DNA of 64,000 nt from positions 108,850-172,849 of the forward strand of contig NZ_JAUSTY010000010.1 in NCBI RefSeq assembly GCF_030813115.1, written 5' to 3'. A program made the translations under genes and the position numbers. The DNA is from Bacillus horti (lineage in GTDB: Bacteria; Bacillota; Bacilli; Caldalkalibacillales; JCM-10596). The notes under the pieces were generated by a model that searched no databases, was not told the DNA's origin, and saw only the letters and a program-made list of their open reading frames with translations. Positions 36,801 through 44,936 of this stretch are shown here, in pieces. Within the stretch, counting starts at the first letter, position 1. Each line of letters opens with the position of its first letter.

Positions 36801-36955
36801 AAAAAGCCTGCGGCAACTCCGCCTGTAAACAGTACTCCCATGACCGCAAGAACGAGCAGGACCTGCATAACAATCCAAGTGGCTTTTAGTGGACGAACTC
36901 CTTTTTTCTTTTTCGGCTTCACCGATTTATTTGTTGTTGATTGATTTTTTACCAT
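33833..36955 (-). CDS. Class A penicillin-binding protein with two FN3 domains
   Basis: A 1040-residue bifunctional peptidoglycan synthase. A basic cytoplasmic start is followed by a helix (~28-54). The GT51 glycosyltransferase (~85-265) has ATEDHIFYEHNGINPRA and GGSTITQQVVKN. The transpeptidase (~395-710) has SSIKP with the active-site Ser, a QSYN motif and KTGTT. Two fibronectin type III domains follow at ~830-920 and ~930-1015 (VNVRASWRNNAIEVTWNPV; PTGVSASHGMFGVDLSWSA), then a tail of nearly pure Asp, Ser and Glu. FN3 tails are usual in some Bacillus PBP1-type enzymes. It is divergent from tyrS. Confidence 0.92.
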   Translation of the reverse strand: MVKNQSTTNKSVKPKKKKGVRPLKATWIVMQVLLVLAVMGVLFTGGVAAGFLASHVQDEPLRDYDEIYNYLNNFNQTGEAYFKNDEFIGYLRTAEVSQPVTLEEVSQHLVDAILATEDHIFYEHNGINPRAVSRAVIEQFTMAGDGSGGSTITQQVVKNQILGPDRSFERKFKEMLLAMRLERMFNKNEILETYLNMVYMGYNANGSNIEGVKAASEGIFGVDVKDLNIAQSAYLAGMIQSPGRYTPFTRSGVVVQERLDNGLNRMNHVLNRMLETEMINQSEYNEAKSFDIKASLAKPTPGIVERYPFLTFEIERRAIDILFDLELEKEGIAREDLTDEQRDQYREHARRQLSVGGYKVYTTIDRELYEAFHEIAQDPELFGPRSRENTYVTTDEESNQDIEQGYLEQTAVTLIDNETGAIIAMIEGRDFNELQYNLNREPRQPGSSIKPLLDFGPAMELGLLQPASVIDDAPIFKWDVSTSDYWVPRNWNNNFQGLVTVRQAMNQSYNLPAIKALMMVQEEAGEEVPFDFLKDMGITTITQSDIHATPAAIGGMTYGLTVEENTSAFSTFANKGVHKKSYLIERIETLDGTVVYEQEYIPKQVFSEQTAFLMNDLLRTVVNNGTASRIRGYMGSELEIAGKTGTTNDDFDYWFVGYTPQVTMGVWTGYEKRERLQGQFSQRNHNLWSTLMKKVEEIRPEYVNKEEKFEMPEDIVRGEVCSKSGMLPSDLCRQSGYLVSDYFNRQYLPTEVDDRVMNGRMVTVNGESYIAHDNTPDDFITTGFFIRRDPLNIPEQLESQRHRYLPLDWDNSAPSEIDPRVENGKDPDRPVNVRASWRNNAIEVTWNPVADDDIAGYRIYRTNANKDFEHIASVTDNLPKQFRDESANSGTVYAYQIVAVDIAGNTSETSAVALSDQIDQDSFFEPDQKVPSAPTGVSASHGMFGVDLSWSANTDSDGVKLYTIYYSTQPNSGFQILTETITTQYSHAFLDVPEAYYYYITATNDEGQSNPSNVVKMSFQNDDVGDTPDNPDDSDDSDDE

Positions 36956-37066
36956 TTTTATCCCCCTTGTGGCTCCACACCATTATAGCATAATCCATGA
37001 GGTAGATCATATATCATTAAGACGAACAGAATGTGAAAAAGTTGTTGCGAAAAGCACTGTGAATGA

Positions 37067-37095
37067 TTGACAATTTATTAGAATGATGATAATTT
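37067..37095 (+). promoter_or_regulatory. Promoter of the tyrS T-box transcript
   Basis: Perfect TTGACA (37067-37072), 17-bp spacer, TAATTT (37090-37095), about 400 bp before tyrS. Confidence 0.7.
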
Positions 37096-37119
37096 ATATC
37101 AATACAGTGAGCCTATCCT

Positions 37120-37400
37120 TAGTATGGGCTTACGTGAAGAAAGTTAATATATAACGTTGAATGAAGCCAGTAGTGGGATCTTATAGCTTGCAGAGAGTCG
37201 ATGGATGGTGCAAATCGATACTTGGGATTCATACGAATTACCTTCAGGAGTTATTGTGATGAACATGAACAAATCAGTAGTCACAATCGGTCATGGCCGT
37301 TATCCTATTTGAGTGAGAAGTAAGCTACGTATTGTAGCAAATCTTCTAACAAGGGTGGTACCGCGAGAACAGCTCGTCCCTTTTTGGGATGGGCTTTTTT
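37120..37400 (+). ncRNA. T-box riboswitch leader of tyrS
   Basis: The T-box sequence AAGGGTGGTACCGCG is at 37351-37365. Stem I hallmarks are present: an AGAGAGTCGATGG block near 37194 and the distal-loop GGATGGTGCAAATC at 37203-37216. The competing terminator is GCTCGTCCC/GGGATGGGC (37372-37394) followed by TTTTTT. Uncharged tRNA-Tyr should stabilise the antiterminator and let tyrS be read. Several TAC triplets occur in the specifier region (around 37219, 37231 and 37239) and I could not decide which one is the specifier. Confidence 0.93.
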
Positions 37401-37507
37401 TATTTCTTTTTTATTCTGGAGGATGGGGGAAGAAGCAAACTTTCAGCTTTCAGTATAATGCTTTAAGAATAGTAGGAACATAGAAAGTAAATAAGGAGAT
37501 GAAGGGC

Positions 37508-38746
37508 ATGAGTGAAAAGCAGGAGCTAACACTTGAACAGCAAAAGGAAGTAGATAGGCAGCTAGAGGTGCTTAAGCGTGGAGTGGTAGAAATTGTTCCT
37601 GAAGAGGATTTAAGAAAAAAAATAGAGAAATCTATTCTTACAGGAAAGCCGCTAAAAATCAAGCTTGGATTAGATCCAACAGCTCCAGATATCCACATTG
37701 GTCACACTGTGGTTATTAACAAGCTACGCCAGTTTCAAGACTTCGGTCATACGGTGCAGCTATTAATGGGAGATTTTACAGCAAGGGTTGGAGATCCAAC
37801 AGGGAAATCGGAAACCAGAAAGCAGCTTACAGAGGAAAATGTTCTTGAAAATGCCAAGACATATGTTCAGCAATATGGGAAAATTTTGGATATGTCCAAA
37901 ACAGAGCTTCATTATAATAGTAAGTGGTTAAGTAGCTTGAACTTCTCTGATGTTGTAAATTTAGCGGCAACGATGACCGTTGCTCGTATGCTTGAAAGAG
38001 ATGATTTCTCTAAGCGTTATACTAACAATCAGCCAATCAGCATCCATGAATTTTTCTACCCTTTAATGCAAGGCTATGATTCAGTAGCGCTTGAATGTGA
38101 TATTGAGCTTGGAGGAACTGACCAAAAGTTTAATCTATTGATGGGTCGACATCTGCAAAAGGAATACAATAAACCACAGCAGGTCGCAATCATGACACCG
38201 TTACTTGAGGGATTAGATGGTGTAAACAAGATGAGTAAAAGTCTTGGGAATTACATCGGAATTGATGAGGAACCTAACCAAATTTATGGAAAAGCAATGT
38301 CTATACCTGATGAGCTTATGTTAAAGTATTTTGAGCTGACTACTCCTATTTCTGTGGAGGAAATTAAGGAGCTTGAAGAAGGGATACAGAGTGGGGCTGT
38401 TCATCCAAGGGATGCAAAAATGAAGCTTGCTAGAACTCTTGTGGAGCTGTACCACGATGGGCAGGCAGCTGAGCAGGCCGAGGCGCACTTCAAAACAGTA
38501 TTCCAGCAGCGTGCTCTTCCAACGGATATTCCGGAGGCTGATTGGACAGGTGAGGCTGAGGTGAAAATCGTTGATTTAATTGCTGAGCTTGGTCTTGTTC
38601 CATCTAAAGGTGAAGGTAGAAGGATGGTTCAGCAAGGGGCAGTCAAGATAGATGAGCAGAAGATTGAGGACTTGAATCAGGAGATTAGCGTAGCTTCGGG
38701 GATGATTATTCAGGTAGGAAAAAGGAAGTTTGCAAAGATTAAATAG
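37508..38746 (+). CDS. tyrS: Tyrosyl-tRNA synthetase, TyrZ-like subtype
   Basis: Class I synthetase of 412 residues. It has the HIGH motif in [13 protein letters not shown] and the KMSKS loop in [12 protein letters not shown], a [15 protein letters not shown] segment and a C-terminal S4 domain ([21 protein letters not shown]). The opening [19 protein letters not shown] and the ~412 length match the second Bacillus enzyme type, TyrZ, rather than the ~420-residue TyrS. ATG 37508 is used because AAGGAG directly touches the ATG at 37499. Regulated by the T-box upstream. Confidence 0.95.
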   Translation: MSEKQELTLEQQKEVDRQLEVLKRGVVEIVPEEDLRKKIEKSILTGKPLKIKLGLDPTAPDIHIGHTVVINKLRQFQDFGHTVQLLMGDFTARVGDPTGKSETRKQLTEENVLENAKTYVQQYGKILDMSKTELHYNSKWLSSLNFSDVVNLAATMTVARMLERDDFSKRYTNNQPISIHEFFYPLMQGYDSVALECDIELGGTDQKFNLLMGRHLQKEYNKPQQVAIMTPLLEGLDGVNKMSKSLGNYIGIDEEPNQIYGKAMSIPDELMLKYFELTTPISVEEIKELEEGIQSGAVHPRDAKMKLARTLVELYHDGQAAEQAEAHFKTVFQQRALPTDIPEADWTGEAEVKIVDLIAELGLVPSKGEGRRMVQQGAVKIDEQKIEDLNQEISVASGMIIQVGKRKFAKIK

Positions 38747-38754
38747 CTGAATAA

Positions 38755-38804
38755 AAAACGTAGCAAAACTCTAGGATATCTGAGTGTAGCTACGTTTTAT
38801 TTTT
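38755..38804 (+). terminator. tyrS terminator
   Basis: AAAACGTAGC (38755-38764) pairs with GCTACGTTTT (38789-38798), extended by further pairing in the loop and followed by ATTTTT. Confidence 0.8.
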
Positions 38805-38892
38805 GCTCCTAATTACTATGTTAGTTCCGCCCATCGCTCCTTTGTATTGTATAATCCCTTCTGATTTCTATATAAGTCTCTAGCTAACAATC

Positions 38893-39861
38893 CTAAAAAT
38901 AGGTTACACCATCTATTTCATCTTCTATATATTTAAAATATTTTTGGATTCTTTTTGCAGGATTTGTACGAAGGTGTTCAATATCTAATCGCTTCGGAAT
39001 TTTACCCGCCATGTAAAGAATTCTTAAAGCAGTCCCCATCCTAATTTCTGCTTCTTCTAAGGGCATATTGTATCCAGCTATAAAGGAACGCCAACATTCC
39101 TGCAATTGATTCGAGGAGATCAAATGGAGCCTAGGAACACCAGTATCAAAGGAATAATGACTAAATCCACACTCATCAAAATCTAACAGGCACCATTCGG
39201 TGGTGATTGTCTGAAGAATATTACCAAAATGAACATCTCCATGTACAAAACTTTTCTCTTTTGTGGTGAATGGAGTAGGTAGGTTTGTAAGTCTATTAGC
39301 TAGGTCTTCCCATCTTGTTTTGTCCTCTATAGTCAGAAATGAAGCCTTTAATAAGCTCTCCGTAGCTTCTGTTATGATGGATGTTTTAGAGTATGTTGGT
39401 CTATTAAAGCCTAACCAATCTTTTGCTCTGTTTTCTGTAATTTGTAGGGATTTTTTGTGTAGGATAGACAGCTTGTTTCCTAGCTTATAATAATCCTCAT
39501 CTGTGGGGTTTTCTATATGCTCACCTGTGATATATTCGAACAATACATAGTAATAGGTAGAGGAAGCATCAACGACCATTGAAACATACTCGTTATCCGC
39601 GGTTTTTAATGGAGTGGAGATAAATAGGTAAGGTTTTAAGGAAAGTAACCATTCTATTTCCGCTTTTATTTGAAGTAAATCAAACCTTTGTACTCTGTAT
39701 TTCTTTAGGATGTACGTATTGGATTCGATTTGTCGGCCTGCTCTCTTTTTACCTTTTACAATCATGATTTGATTTTCACCTGTGTGAAGAAGAGAGAGCT
39801 TTGAGATTGGATGAATGTTGTATTTTTCTTTCAATAAGGATTCTTCTTTGTGAAAGGACAC
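38893..39861 (-). CDS. APH/choline-kinase-fold phosphotransferase
   Basis: A 322-residue kinase-like protein. The catalytic loop FVHGDVHFGNIL carries the Brenner HxDxxxxN motif and LLDFDECGFSHYSFD carries the metal-binding Asp. The N-lobe includes NTYILKKYR and the hinge YYVLFEYITGEHIE. Family members phosphorylate aminoglycosides, choline, homoserine or spore-coat components; the substrate here is unknown. GTG start with AAGGAG about 11 bases upstream. It has no cotranscribed partner: the next gene on the strand is an ArsR regulator. Confidence 0.8.
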   Translation of the reverse strand: MSFHKEESLLKEKYNIHPISKLSLLHTGENQIMIVKGKKRAGRQIESNTYILKKYRVQRFDLLQIKAEIEWLLSLKPYLFISTPLKTADNEYVSMVVDASSTYYYVLFEYITGEHIENPTDEDYYKLGNKLSILHKKSLQITENRAKDWLGFNRPTYSKTSIITEATESLLKASFLTIEDKTRWEDLANRLTNLPTPFTTKEKSFVHGDVHFGNILQTITTEWCLLDFDECGFSHYSFDTGVPRLHLISSNQLQECWRSFIAGYNMPLEEAEIRMGTALRILYMAGKIPKRLDIEHLRTNPAKRIQKYFKYIEDEIDGVTYF

Positions 39862-39966
39862 GCTTTGCTACACTCCTTAAAGAGGGTTAATGATAGACTA
39901 TTGGGCTTTCCTAATGAGATTGTCAACCGAAGCTTTTACGTCAAACTTTTGTGTTGAATATAGTAC

Positions 39967-40563
39967 TCAATCAATCTTTGCCCATAGCTCCTCAGGGTTT
40001 ACTTCGTAAATACCATCTTCACGATACATGAAATGATTGATAATAAATTCACGCCGAATGGTAGCGCAATCCTCGTGAAATTGTTTGATGAATTCATTAA
40101 TCTCTTTTTCTGTGTATTTTTGTCCTACTTTTAGTTTTTTTACTAGATATTCAAAAATAATGAGCTTCTTTTTACGCTGGGCTGGTATCGTTTTGAGCTT
40201 ACCCTCGGGACTAATGAAGTTGGATAGAACGGTTATTTTTTCTTTCTCTAGATCAGTACGCATCTCTTTTTCATCCTCTCTGGTTGAATTTCTTTTTGTT
40301 ACTGTGTTAAGAATGGCTTGTGCATTCTGCTCTAAGGTTTTGAGCTGTAGGTGATAATAGATGGTGTTTTTATCCCGTCTTTCTTTTACTAGCCCTACAT
40401 CTCGTAATTTGTGCATATGGTGGGTGATGGTAGGGGGAGTGACCCCTAGCTTACTAGCTAATGCTTGGCCATGAAGGGGCGAGGCTGCTAATAGGCTTAA
40501 AATTTTGATCCTAATGGGATCTGCAAGAGCTTTGTGAAAGCTAACTAGTCGGTTTAACTGCAC
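39967..40563 (-). CDS. ArsR-type regulator with DUF2087 domain
   Basis: The first ~75 residues are an ArsR winged helix: FHKALADPIRIKILSLLAAS, LGVTPPTITHHMHKLRDVGL and the wing ERRDKNTIYYHLQ. After a linker, residues ~120-195 match DUF2087 (IPAQRKKKLIIFEYLVKKLK, YTEKEINEFIKQFHEDCATIRREFI). The metal-binding Cys motif ELCVCDL of classical arsenic sensors is absent, so it is unlikely to be a metal sensor. GTG start after GAGGTGA. A perfect 18-bp palindrome lies about 55 bp upstream. Confidence 0.85.
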   Translation of the reverse strand: MQLNRLVSFHKALADPIRIKILSLLAASPLHGQALASKLGVTPPTITHHMHKLRDVGLVKERRDKNTIYYHLQLKTLEQNAQAILNTVTKRNSTREDEKEMRTDLEKEKITVLSNFISPEGKLKTIPAQRKKKLIIFEYLVKKLKVGQKYTEKEINEFIKQFHEDCATIRREFIINHFMYREDGIYEVNPEELWAKID

Positions 40564-40619
40564 AGTTTGTCACCTCATAAAGAACATGATGAATGTTTAT
40601 CTATTTTAATAATCATCTA

Positions 40620-40637
40620 ATTAGATATATATCTAAT
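40620..40637. promoter_or_regulatory. Perfect 18-bp palindrome, candidate ArsR operator
   Basis: ATTAGATATATATCTAAT is self-complementary over all 18 bases. It lies in the gap between the divergently read ArsR-DUF2087 gene and the kinase gene at 40818. ArsR proteins bind AT-rich dyads in their own promoters, so autorepression is likely (inference). Confidence 0.6.
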
Positions 40638-40817
40638 TTATCACACAGAGATATCATGTCAAGGAAGTTTTGGATGAAATTCTCCAACATAAAGGATTTT
40701 TAAAACATTTGTAGAAATAAGTTCCTTAATGTAGAAAATTATTTCTTGAATGAATAGAAGACTTTTTTATATAGATGAGTTTTGCTTTTGACAATTTCTT
40801 TTTGGATGGGGAATTCT

Positions 40818-41444
40818 ATGCTTGAAGAAGCTATGAGAGAAATAGTGGCGCTATATAGGATGAAGAATCAAGTGGAGCGTCCACTTATCGTTGGTGTTGA
40901 TGGCTTTGGGGGATCCGGGAAAACCACTTTAGCTCTCCTTCTAAGTGATCAATTGAAAGAAGCAGGAATAGATGTTTTAAATGTGTTTCATATGGACGAT
41001 TTTATTGTTGAAGCAAAGAAAAGATATGATACAGGATTTGATGAATGGTACGAATATTATTATTTACAATGGGATGTAGAGCTGATTAAAAACACATTAT
41101 TTAAGCCGCTACATCAACAGACATCTTCAATCACGGTACCATTTTATGATAAGGTAAACGATGCAATCTATGAAATGAATCAAAATATACGAACACATAG
41201 TGTAATATTATGCGAGGGTATTTTTCTGCAAAGAGATGAGTGGAGGTATTACTTTGATTATGTAGTTTTTATAGACTGTCCCCAAAAAATAAGATATGAA
41301 AGAATAATAAATCGCGATGGAGAATCTCAAGAATTGCTAAATAAATATGAGAGAAGATATTGGAAAGCTGAAAAGTATTATTTAAGCAATAAATCCCCTA
41401 TTGAGAGAGCTAATAAAGTACTAAGCTGTATAAAAAAGAGTTAA
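40818..41444 (+). CDS. Uridine-kinase-like P-loop kinase
   Basis: A 208-residue P-loop NTPase. Walker A is GVDGFGGSGKTT (~25-36). A nucleoside-kinase-like lid and substrate region follows: HMDDFIVEAKKRYD and the conserved late strand VILCEGIFLQRDEWRYYFDYVVFID. This fits the uridine kinase/phosphoribulokinase superfamily; the acceptor could be a nucleoside, vitamin or sugar. ATG 40818 is preceded by TGGGGA. An acetyltransferase gene follows 16 bp later, so the two form an operon, possibly for modifying a small molecule or antibiotic. Confidence 0.75.
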   Translation: MLEEAMREIVALYRMKNQVERPLIVGVDGFGGSGKTTLALLLSDQLKEAGIDVLNVFHMDDFIVEAKKRYDTGFDEWYEYYYLQWDVELIKNTLFKPLHQQTSSITVPFYDKVNDAIYEMNQNIRTHSVILCEGIFLQRDEWRYYFDYVVFIDCPQKIRYERIINRDGESQELLNKYERRYWKAEKYYLSNKSPIERANKVLSCIKKS

Positions 41445-41460
41445 ATGGAGGATTATCTAA

Positions 41461-42021
41461 TTGATCAATTATTCAGGTACAGTAAAAATAGATACCGAAA
41501 GATTAGTTCTTAGACAGTTTACTATTGAAGATGTTGAAAGTGCTTATAAGCACTGGTTATCCGATGAAAGAGTATCTGACAATCGGGTAAGTCCTGCTCA
41601 TATAAGGCTTGCAGAAACGAGTAAACGGATATCAGAAATTATAAATCAATATACAAGTCCTGAATATTGTTGGTGGGCACTGGAGCTTAAGGAAGACGGG
41701 AATTTAATTGGTGAGATTTATCTATATGAATTTGAAGCGCAAACAAGTAATTGTGAAGTTGGTTATTCATTGGGCTATGAGTGGTGGAATAAGGGCTATG
41801 GTACAGAGGCGCTTAAAGCTGTTATTGGTTTTGCTTTCAGACATATGAGGGTTCATAAAATATCTGCAGCCCATAACACTGATAATCCTGCATCTGGGAG
41901 GGTTATGATGAAAGCCGGAATGAAGCAGGAGGGGGTGATCAGACATATGATCCGGAACTCAAAGAATCAATATAAGGACTGTGCTGTTTATGGAATTCTT
42001 GATGAGGATTTTTATGAATAA
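41461..42021 (+). CDS. GNAT acetyltransferase, RimJ/RimL type
   Basis: A 186-residue N-acetyltransferase. It has the N-terminal strand TERLVLRQFTIEDVESAYKH, the acetyl-CoA pyrophosphate loop in LGYEWWNKGYGTEALKAVIG and the C-terminal HKISAAHNTDNPASGRVMMKAGMKQEG that is common to RimJ/RimL-like enzymes. Substrates of this class range from ribosomal protein N-termini to antibiotics and amino acids. TTG start with GGAGG ten bases upstream. Possibly cotranscribed with the preceding kinase. A weak GACGC/GCGTC hairpin follows at 42035-42074. Confidence 0.85.
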   Translation: MINYSGTVKIDTERLVLRQFTIEDVESAYKHWLSDERVSDNRVSPAHIRLAETSKRISEIINQYTSPEYCWWALELKEDGNLIGEIYLYEFEAQTSNCEVGYSLGYEWWNKGYGTEALKAVIGFAFRHMRVHKISAAHNTDNPASGRVMMKAGMKQEGVIRHMIRNSKNQYKDCAVYGILDEDFYE

Positions 42022-42139
42022 TAGAAGATATAAAGACGCACTCATGCCACATTATATGTAGGCTTAAAGGCGTCTATTTTGTTTGTTGCATATGTTGATT
42101 CCAGATCGTTTTTAAACGTTGAGTAAAAAAGTTCGCAGG

Positions 42140-42994
42140 TTAATGATTCATGTCACTTAAACCCGGACTGTGCTCATTCGGCATTTCACCAAGCTGTGGA
42201 ACCGGGAACCCCTTAGGAGGTTCTGTGATAGACAGCTCTCCACCATTCCGACTCGGGCTTTTTCCCTGAAAAATTTCAGCAATACGTGTTTCATCTAATC
42301 TAAAATTAAATTGTACATTGTGATACCCCATATCAACATATTTCCTACATTCGGGGTATTTATTAATATCATAGTTAGGAACAGGGAATAGCTTTGCCCA
42401 ATCTACACCTAATGTCTCCAATGCTTTAGCAAAAGCATTTTGATGAGCATTATCTCGAACAATTAGAAATCCAAGAGTTTCTCTCAATGTTTGATTAGAG
42501 CTCATTTCATAAATTCTTGTTTTTTGTAAGACACCTGTAGATTCAAGAATAACATTGTTGAGCATATCACTAATTAAGTTTCCATGATTATAAACCCAAG
42601 AGCCGTTCCATGGATTCCCTCCAGCATCAACAGGAAGAGAGCTTTGAGCCCCCATAATAAAATGATGAGGATTAGCATGCTTAATAGCTTCATCTAGAGG
42701 AGCATGGTCTACCCCCGCATTCCCAGGTAAAGACTCACCTGCCCCATCTAACAATTGATTGATGGTATTTTGAACTAACTCAACATGGGCAATCTCCTCC
42801 AAAAAAACACCACGAAGTAAATCTCTAAATTGCTTTTCTTTTCCTCTAAAGTTCGAACTTTGAAAAAAATACTGCATCATGGTTCTCATTTCACCAAACT
42901 GTCCACCAAGTGTTTCTTGAAGAACCTTAGCTGCTGCAGGATCAGGTCGATCAGGCTTAATAATGTTAATTAATTCCTCTTTGTAGTAATACAT
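42140..42994 (-). CDS. Manganese catalase
   Basis: Non-haem dimanganese catalase of 284 residues. The ferritin-like bundle carries metal ligands in FGEMRTMMQYFFQS, EEIAHVELVQNTIN and RDNAHQNAFAKALE, with an ILESTGVLQ stretch between. It disproportionates hydrogen peroxide. In Bacillus such enzymes (YdbD, CotJC-related) are often stress- or spore-associated. ATG 42994 is chosen because AGAGGAG lies eight bases before it and overlaps the longer GTG start. It is convergent with the acetyltransferase gene. Confidence 0.92.
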   Translation of the reverse strand: MYYYKEELINIIKPDRPDPAAAKVLQETLGGQFGEMRTMMQYFFQSSNFRGKEKQFRDLLRGVFLEEIAHVELVQNTINQLLDGAGESLPGNAGVDHAPLDEAIKHANPHHFIMGAQSSLPVDAGGNPWNGSWVYNHGNLISDMLNNVILESTGVLQKTRIYEMSSNQTLRETLGFLIVRDNAHQNAFAKALETLGVDWAKLFPVPNYDINKYPECRKYVDMGYHNVQFNFRLDETRIAEIFQGKSPSRNGGELSITEPPKGFPVPQLGEMPNEHSPGLSDMNH

Positions 42995-43100
42995 CAAGTT
43001 CACTCCTCTTGGGAAATATAATTCTAAATTATCTTCCCCAGACCCACCAAGATAATTCCTGCGCGATTCTTAAAATAAATTTCGAAAAAGGAGTTAGACG

Positions 43101-43439
43101 ATGAAATTTTTGTACAAGCTTTTGTTAAATGGGATTGTGGTCGTTCTATTTACACAATGGTTTACAAACGCAACCTTCTGGCAATCCATTATCTCTGCGA
43201 TTGTGTTTAGTGGCTTAGCGTATGTTGTTGGAGATCAGCTTATACTACGTAGAAGCAATAATACTGTAGCTACTATTGCCGATGCCGGATTAGCATTTGT
43301 TTTCTTTTGGGTCGTTTCCAATATGTTCGACTGGACAATGTCCTTCGGTGAATTGGTTATTCTTACCTTAGCGATTGGAATTGCAGAAATAGCTTATCAT
43401 AGGTTTTTAGCAAGTGGAGCAGAGAGAGCCACTGAATAG
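43101..43439 (+). CDS. DUF2512 (YndM-like) membrane protein
   Basis: A 112-residue protein with four membrane helices (residues ~7-21, 27-45, 58-75, 82-100). The pattern FLYKLLLNGIVVVLFTQWFT, then YVVGDQLILRRSNNTVATIAD, is typical of DUF2512, represented in Bacillus by YndM. Function unknown. AAAGGAG precedes ATG. The stop is followed by a GAGCCCCGTC/GATGGGGCTC hairpin with TTTTC near 43444-43475. Confidence 0.8.
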   Translation: MKFLYKLLLNGIVVVLFTQWFTNATFWQSIISAIVFSGLAYVVGDQLILRRSNNTVATIADAGLAFVFFWVVSNMFDWTMSFGELVILTLAIGIAEIAYHRFLASGAERATE

Positions 43440-43478
43440 TTTTCGAGCCCCGTCCGTAGATGGGGCTCTTTTCTTAGC

Positions 43479-44270
43479 TTAATTTGTTACCAAAGACACG
43501 GATACCCTTGGTCTAGTAGACTTATACCATTGGAAACAAAGAATGAATATAAGAACGACGTCAATTGCGTCACCACCATAGTACATCAGCATTCCTCCTA
43601 TTTCCGCTTGTCCTGCAGATACGCCAGAGGGAGGGTTCGCATAGATGTATTTCGATAAGATGCCATGACCAGCTAGCGCTAAGACTAAGACAACTGAACG
43701 ATAAATAAAGCTAAAACGATGTGGAGATTGGTCAATATAAATCATTGATACAGTAAAAAAGTACCCTGCTAAGAAAACATGCAAGTGAATGAGAAAATGT
43801 AAAAGCAGATTTTGCTGCATCGCCATATACAACTCGGTTGTATATAGAACCCATAGACCTCCAATATTAAAAATAGTAGCGACAACGGGATGAGTAGGAA
43901 CACGCATTGGCCAGCTTTTTAAAATTCGTGCAAGTCGGCGTGCTGTAGGTATATTTACTGTTCTTAAGAGAAGTGTTAAAGGAGCAGACAAAGCAATTAA
44001 AAGAGGAGCCAGCATTCCCAAAAACAAATGACCTATCATATGGGCTGTAAAATTTATATGAGCTAACTCTGCTAGAGGGCCCACAACGGATATGGCAGCA
44101 CAAAGAACTCCTAAGAACCAACAAATATAACGGTGTATGGGCCATTTTCGGAGATGCTTATACTGGTTAGATTTCATGGTTGCTACTGTATACATAATCA
44201 GTGCAAAGATAAACAATAATACTATAGTTTCAAACGAGACGATAGTATGCCCATGAGAAAGGTGACTCAT
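43479..44270 (-). CDS. CtaG-like cytochrome c oxidase assembly factor (caa3_CtaG family)
   Basis: A 263-residue protein with about seven membrane helices. The sequence SVVGPLAELAHINFTAHMIGHLFLGMLAPLLIALSAP, given here in part, carries the conserved His-rich HMxxHLxLGMLAP motif of the caa3_CtaG family, and a second His cluster is in LLHFLIHLHVFLAGYFF. CtaG of Bacillus is needed for the copper site of cytochrome caa3 oxidase. No oxidase genes are in the window. It is 2 bp behind the DUF2243 gene, indicating translational coupling. Confidence 0.85.
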   Translation of the reverse strand: MSHLSHGHTIVSFETIVLLFIFALIMYTVATMKSNQYKHLRKWPIHRYICWFLGVLCAAISVVGPLAELAHINFTAHMIGHLFLGMLAPLLIALSAPLTLLLRTVNIPTARRLARILKSWPMRVPTHPVVATIFNIGGLWVLYTTELYMAMQQNLLLHFLIHLHVFLAGYFFTVSMIYIDQSPHRFSFIYRSVVLVLALAGHGILSKYIYANPPSGVSAGQAEIGGMLMYYGGDAIDVVLIFILCFQWYKSTRPRVSVSLVTN

Positions 44271-44272
44271 TT

Positions 44273-44773
44273 TTATGCTTTCCTTTCAACTTGTTGTGAT
44301 TTCCGCCTAGCACGAGTAATAAAGAAAATACCTACAACGATCATTAAAGCAGCTATGATATTCCAGACCATATCATAGACAAACACATTTTCTACATAGC
44401 GGATTTGATGAAGCCTCATAAGCTTATGCTGTATGGTCCCATCGTATAACTGGAATGCTCCAGCCCCAGCCAATACACTTCCCCACCACCTCATAGGCAA
44501 CCATGCTTGTTGCCGGCGAAGGTCGGCAAACATAAATAATCCCCCGATAGTAGCAAACCAACTAAGTGCGTGAAATAACCCATCGGATATGAGGCCAATG
44601 GCAGTGGTGGAACGGTCATAAAAATGATGCCAGCGTAATAATTGATGAAATACAGTCTCATCTATAAAAGCAACTATCCCAATACCAAATAGAAGGCCAG
44701 ACCAAAGGTTTTGACGTGAATAATTGTGATGGGCATCGTTAGAAGGTGTTGTATTTTTAGTTACATCAGTCAT
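44273..44773 (-). CDS. DUF2243 membrane protein
   Basis: A 166-residue protein with four membrane helices. The conserved DUF2243 pattern is clear: FGIGIVAFIDETVFHQLLRWHHFYD, DGLFHALSWFATIGG and GAFQLYDGTIQHKLMRLHQIRY. The many conserved His residues suggest metal or haem binding. Family members are regularly linked with CtaG-like proteins, as here, pointing to a role in copper delivery or oxidase assembly (inference). AAGGAGG precedes the ATG. Confidence 0.85.
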   Translation of the reverse strand: MTDVTKNTTPSNDAHHNYSRQNLWSGLLFGIGIVAFIDETVFHQLLRWHHFYDRSTTAIGLISDGLFHALSWFATIGGLFMFADLRRQQAWLPMRWWGSVLAGAGAFQLYDGTIQHKLMRLHQIRYVENVFVYDMVWNIIAALMIVVGIFFITRARRKSQQVERKA

Positions 44774-44859
44774 AAAATCCTCCTTGAAATAAATGGAATG
44801 AATTTTTTGTTACGTTGCATATGTTCAGTTTATCCATAATTGAAAGGTTACACACAATA

Positions 44860-44902
44860 CAAAAAACCCTAGAAGCCTTGTTATAAGGAATTTCTAGGGT
44901 TT
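44860..44902 (-). terminator. Terminator of the UbiD gene (repeated sequence)
   Basis: AAACCCTAGAA (44864-44874) and TTCTAGGGTTT (44892-44902) form the stem; the T-run lies on the minus strand. The same hairpin with matching flank recurs at 47033-47075. Confidence 0.85.
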
Positions 44903-44936
44903 GAAATGTTGTTATCTAGCTTTCTATTAAAAAATA

